Source: Verrucomicrobium sp. BvORR106
GTDB taxonomy: Bacteria > Verrucomicrobiota > Verrucomicrobiia > Verrucomicrobiales > Verrucomicrobiaceae
Reading direction: 5' to 3'
Assembly: GCF_000739655.1 (NCBI RefSeq)
Contig: NZ_BATR01000092.1
Span: 62,001 to 126,000 of the forward strand
Length of the DNA: 64,000 bases
In this document: piece after piece, positions 62,406 to 64,000 of the stretch
Position numbering within the stretch: position 1 is the first letter of the stretch
Layout of the letters: every line of letters begins with the position of its first letter
The notes under the pieces: model-generated
What the model was told of the DNA's origin: nothing
Databases searched by the model: none
The model's input: the letters and a program-made list of their open reading frames with translations, nothing else
Translations under genes and position numbers: made by a program

Positions 62406-62871
62406 AGACCAATCGCATGGGAATCATGTGGGAGAAGACAAAATCGTGCTTCTGGAAGAAACGCTGGCTCTCCGCACTGATCTTGTCCGTGAGGAGGGTG
62501 ATGCGCTTGAACTTTTTCTCCCGGGCGAACTCGATGGCGTGCTTCAGGAGCATGGAGCCATAGCCCTGGCCGCGGTGCATGGGGTGGACGATGACGTCTT
62601 CCATGAGGATGACAAAGCCGCCCTCGGCCGTGCTGATGGTGAAGAGCAGGTTCACCATGCCGATCAGCGTGTGATCGTTGCGCAGGACAAAAATGCGACC
62701 GCGCAAAGGCTGCTCCAAGATGAGCCGGAGACCGTGCTCCTGCTTGATCCGGTTGGGCGTAAAGTCCTCCTCCTCCCCAAGCAGAGCCACCACCAAGTTC
62801 GCCAGTTGAGGGAGATCTTCCAGCGTGGCGGGCTCGATGCGGGGTTCAGACGGGGCAGACAGTTGAGGCAT
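62383..62871 (-). CDS. GNAT-family N-acetyltransferase
   Basis: A 162-residue acetyltransferase with the acetyl-CoA motif VIVHPMHRGQGYGSMLLKHA (about residues 92-111; the loop is RGQGYGS), preceded by LIGMVNLLFTIST and followed by RITLLTDKISAESQRFFQKH. The substrate, amine or other, is unknown. It is divergent from rpmH and leads the pair with the single-helix protein. Confidence 0.9.
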   Translation of the reverse strand: MPQLSAPSEPRIEPATLEDLPQLANLVVALLGEEEDFTPNRIKQEHGLRLILEQPLRGRIFVLRNDHTLIGMVNLLFTISTAEGGFVILMEDVIVHPMHRGQGYGSMLLKHAIEFAREKKFKRITLLTDKISAESQRFFQKHDFVFSHMIPMRLVFGDESAG

Positions 62872-62955
62872 GTGAGTCCATCTTATACTCTTATGGACCG
62901 ACGCGAAAACGATTTCTCTCCCCCGGGATGGGATGAAGGTCAGATGACTCAGAAG

Positions 62956-62983
62956 TTGACAACCTTTTCGAACCCGTTAGTTT
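62956..62983 (+). promoter_or_regulatory. candidate sigma-70-type promoter of rpmH
   Basis: TTGACA (62956-62961), a 16-base spacer, and TAGTTT (62978-62983) lie about 65 bases upstream of the rpmH start. The -35 box is perfect and the -10 box keeps TA...T. Confidence 0.55.
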
Positions 62984-63047
62984 GCCCGCCCCATTGATTC
63001 CAGCGGTGCGCCGCAGGTGTCATTTACCTTTCATCCACCCTGCGAAT

Positions 63048-63254
63048 ATGCCCAGCAAACGTACCTACCAGCCCTCCAAGCGCACCCGCAAACAACAGTT
63101 TGGGTTCCGCGCCCGGACGAAAACCGTGAACGGACGTGACATCCTGCGTCGCCGCCGCCGTGCTGGCCGCAAGCGTTTGCTTCCCAAGGGTGTGGAAGTG
63201 CACTTCAAGCGCCACACGCAGCAGCACAACACGAGCGGTTACCCGTCGTACTAA
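63048..63254 (+). CDS. rpmH: 50S ribosomal protein L34 with C-terminal extension
   Basis: The ATG at 63048 starts [20 protein letters not shown], the L34 signature, followed by [20 protein letters not shown] and RKRLL. Normal L34 ends about here, at 44-47 residues. This protein continues for about 21 residues ([20 protein letters not shown], ending PSY), giving 68. The stop is unambiguous and rnpA follows after 35 bases in the usual order. L34 sits in the large subunit near 23S rRNA; the tail is basic and may add rRNA contacts. Confidence 0.95.
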   Translation: MPSKRTYQPSKRTRKQQFGFRARTKTVNGRDILRRRRRAGRKRLLPKGVEVHFKRHTQQHNTSGYPSY

Positions 63255-63289
63255 CTTTTCTGCCCGCTTTAGGGCTCCGGTCCGCAGTC

Positions 63290-63682
63290 ATGCGATTCCC
63301 CGCCGCGCGCCGACTTCGGAGTGCTTCCGAATTTGGTCGTGTGCGGGCTGAGGGCACCACTTACCCCGGGCGCTATGTCGTGCTCGGGGTTTTGCGTGCC
63401 GGTGAGGAAGCCCCTTGGAGGTCTGGCCTCATCACATCACGGAAGGTCGGTGGAGCGGTCCAGAGGAATCTGGTGCGTCGTCGCCTTCGGGAGATCCTGC
63501 GCGCCACCCCTCTCGCTCCGGGAGTCTGGCTTGTGGTCATCGCCCGCTGGAAGGCGGCCGGTGCCACGTTTGACGAACTGCGCACCGACTTTCAAAAAGT
63601 CGCCAAGCGTGCGGGAGTCTTGGTTCGTGAGAGCCAGCCACCCCAGACCCAGACGCGGCCTGTGGTCCGTGAAGCGGAATGA
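63290..63682 (+). CDS. rnpA: ribonuclease P protein component
   Basis: A 130-residue basic protein. It has [36 protein letters not shown] (the RNR-type RNA-binding motif, here [11 protein letters not shown]) and [18 protein letters not shown]. It binds RNase P RNA and helps cut the 5' leader of pre-tRNAs. The last four bases overlap the start of yidD, the conserved arrangement. Confidence 0.94.
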   Translation: MRFPAARRLRSASEFGRVRAEGTTYPGRYVVLGVLRAGEEAPWRSGLITSRKVGGAVQRNLVRRRLREILRATPLAPGVWLVVIARWKAAGATFDELRTDFQKVAKRAGVLVRESQPPQTQTRPVVREAE

Positions 63683-64000
63683 AGACGCTCATTCGCATCG
63701 CCATCCGGGGGTATCAGATCTTCATCTCCCCGGTGTTGCACTTTGTCGGCGGCCCAGGCAGTGGCTGCCGGTTTGAGCCCACGTGCTCGCATTATTTCCT
63801 GCAAGCCGTGGAGCGGCACGGCGTCATCCGTGGGGGCTGGATGGGGGTGAAGCGGATCGGTCGCTGCAACCCGTGGGGTGGGAGCGGGCACGATCCGGTG
63901 CCGGACTTGTCACCTGGAAAGACCTCAGAATGTCATTGCCAGAACGGTCATCTGCTCCACCAGTCTTCCTCCACCTCCCCGGAGCCTGAGATACCGCCCC
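63679..64000 (+). CDS. yidD: membrane protein insertion efficiency factor (3' end outside window)
   Basis: The frame from the ATG at 63679 overlaps the rnpA stop (ATGA) and stays open to the window edge, at least 107 codons. It reads [20 protein letters not shown], then [11 protein letters not shown] (the paired Cys motif), [20 protein letters not shown] and DPVP, which is YidD. Normal YidD ends shortly after this. Here a Ser/His/Pro-rich tail of more than 25 residues follows with extra cysteines (ECHCQNGH). YidD aids membrane protein insertion with YidC, whose gene probably lies next. Confidence 0.93.
   Translation, partial: MKTLIRIAIRGYQIFISPVLHFVGGPGSGCRFEPTCSHYFLQAVERHGVIRGGWMGVKRIGRCNPWGGSGHDPVPDLSPGKTSECHCQNGHLLHQSSSTSPEPEIPP

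Overview
The window reads as chromosomal DNA of a GC-rich Gram-negative member of the Verrucomicrobiota, most like the Verrucomicrobium/Prosthecobacter group. The main pointers are a four-gene pseudopilin-like 'Verru_Chthon' cassette, a LamG protein with a PEP-CTERM-type tail, a long Bat/MoxR operon of the planctomycete-verrucomicrobial type (DUF4159, MoxR, DUF58, BatA, DUF4175-like, vWA), and ExbB/ExbD proteins in which ExbB carries a signal peptide. All assignments come from reading the sequence and from family knowledge; no database search was run.

Layout. (1) 0-20.4 kb is an exopolysaccharide locus: an O-antigen-ligase/polymerase-like protein, several glycosyltransferases, a WbpP/TviC-type UDP-HexNAc 4-epimerase, a methyltransferase, a Wza-like export lipoprotein, a Wzz/BY-kinase fusion, a large outer-membrane barrel protein with a Pro/Ala linker, and two polysaccharide deacetylase-fold proteins. 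(2) 20.5-35.8 kb is one co-directional run: a TPR/gluzincin protein, then DUF4159, MoxR AAA+, DUF58, BatA-type vWA, a 1379-residue coiled-coil Q/G-rich DUF4175-like protein, a second vWA/GATase-like membrane protein and a caspase-fold protein that has lost its cysteine. (3) 35.8-44.1 kb holds two repeat-bearing intergenic regions that flank a sialidase plus N-acylglucosamine 2-epimerase pair, a HupE-like protein, and an ExbB-ExbD-TPR module.

(4) 44.1-51.3 kb is a phosphonate operon on the minus strand: Tat-exported PhoD-like phosphoesterase, phosphonoacetate hydrolase PhnA, a GlpT/UhpC-like transporter, a zinc alcohol dehydrogenase and phosphonoacetaldehyde dehydrogenase PhnY. It is preceded by an XRE-cupin regulator. 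Palindromic TTTCT...AGAAA-type sites and a shared 19-base block lie both in front of the operon and in front of the regulator. The gene set would convert an alcohol- or aldehyde-level C2 phosphonate to acetate and phosphate, with PhoD possibly freeing it from an ester outside the cytoplasm. (5) 51.5-57.6 kb is a LamG/PEP-CTERM protein followed by four overlapping or nearly overlapping pseudopilin-like genes. (6) 57.6-64 kb is housekeeping: CysJ-CysI sulfite reductase with a clear terminator, a GNAT acetyltransferase, and the rpmH-rnpA-yidD cluster, with yidD cut by the window edge.

No tRNA, rRNA, CRISPR array or intact insertion sequence was recognised. The most interesting targets are the phosphonate operon with its candidate operators, the cysteine-less caspase-fold protein closing the Bat-type operon, and the dispersed intergenic repeats.
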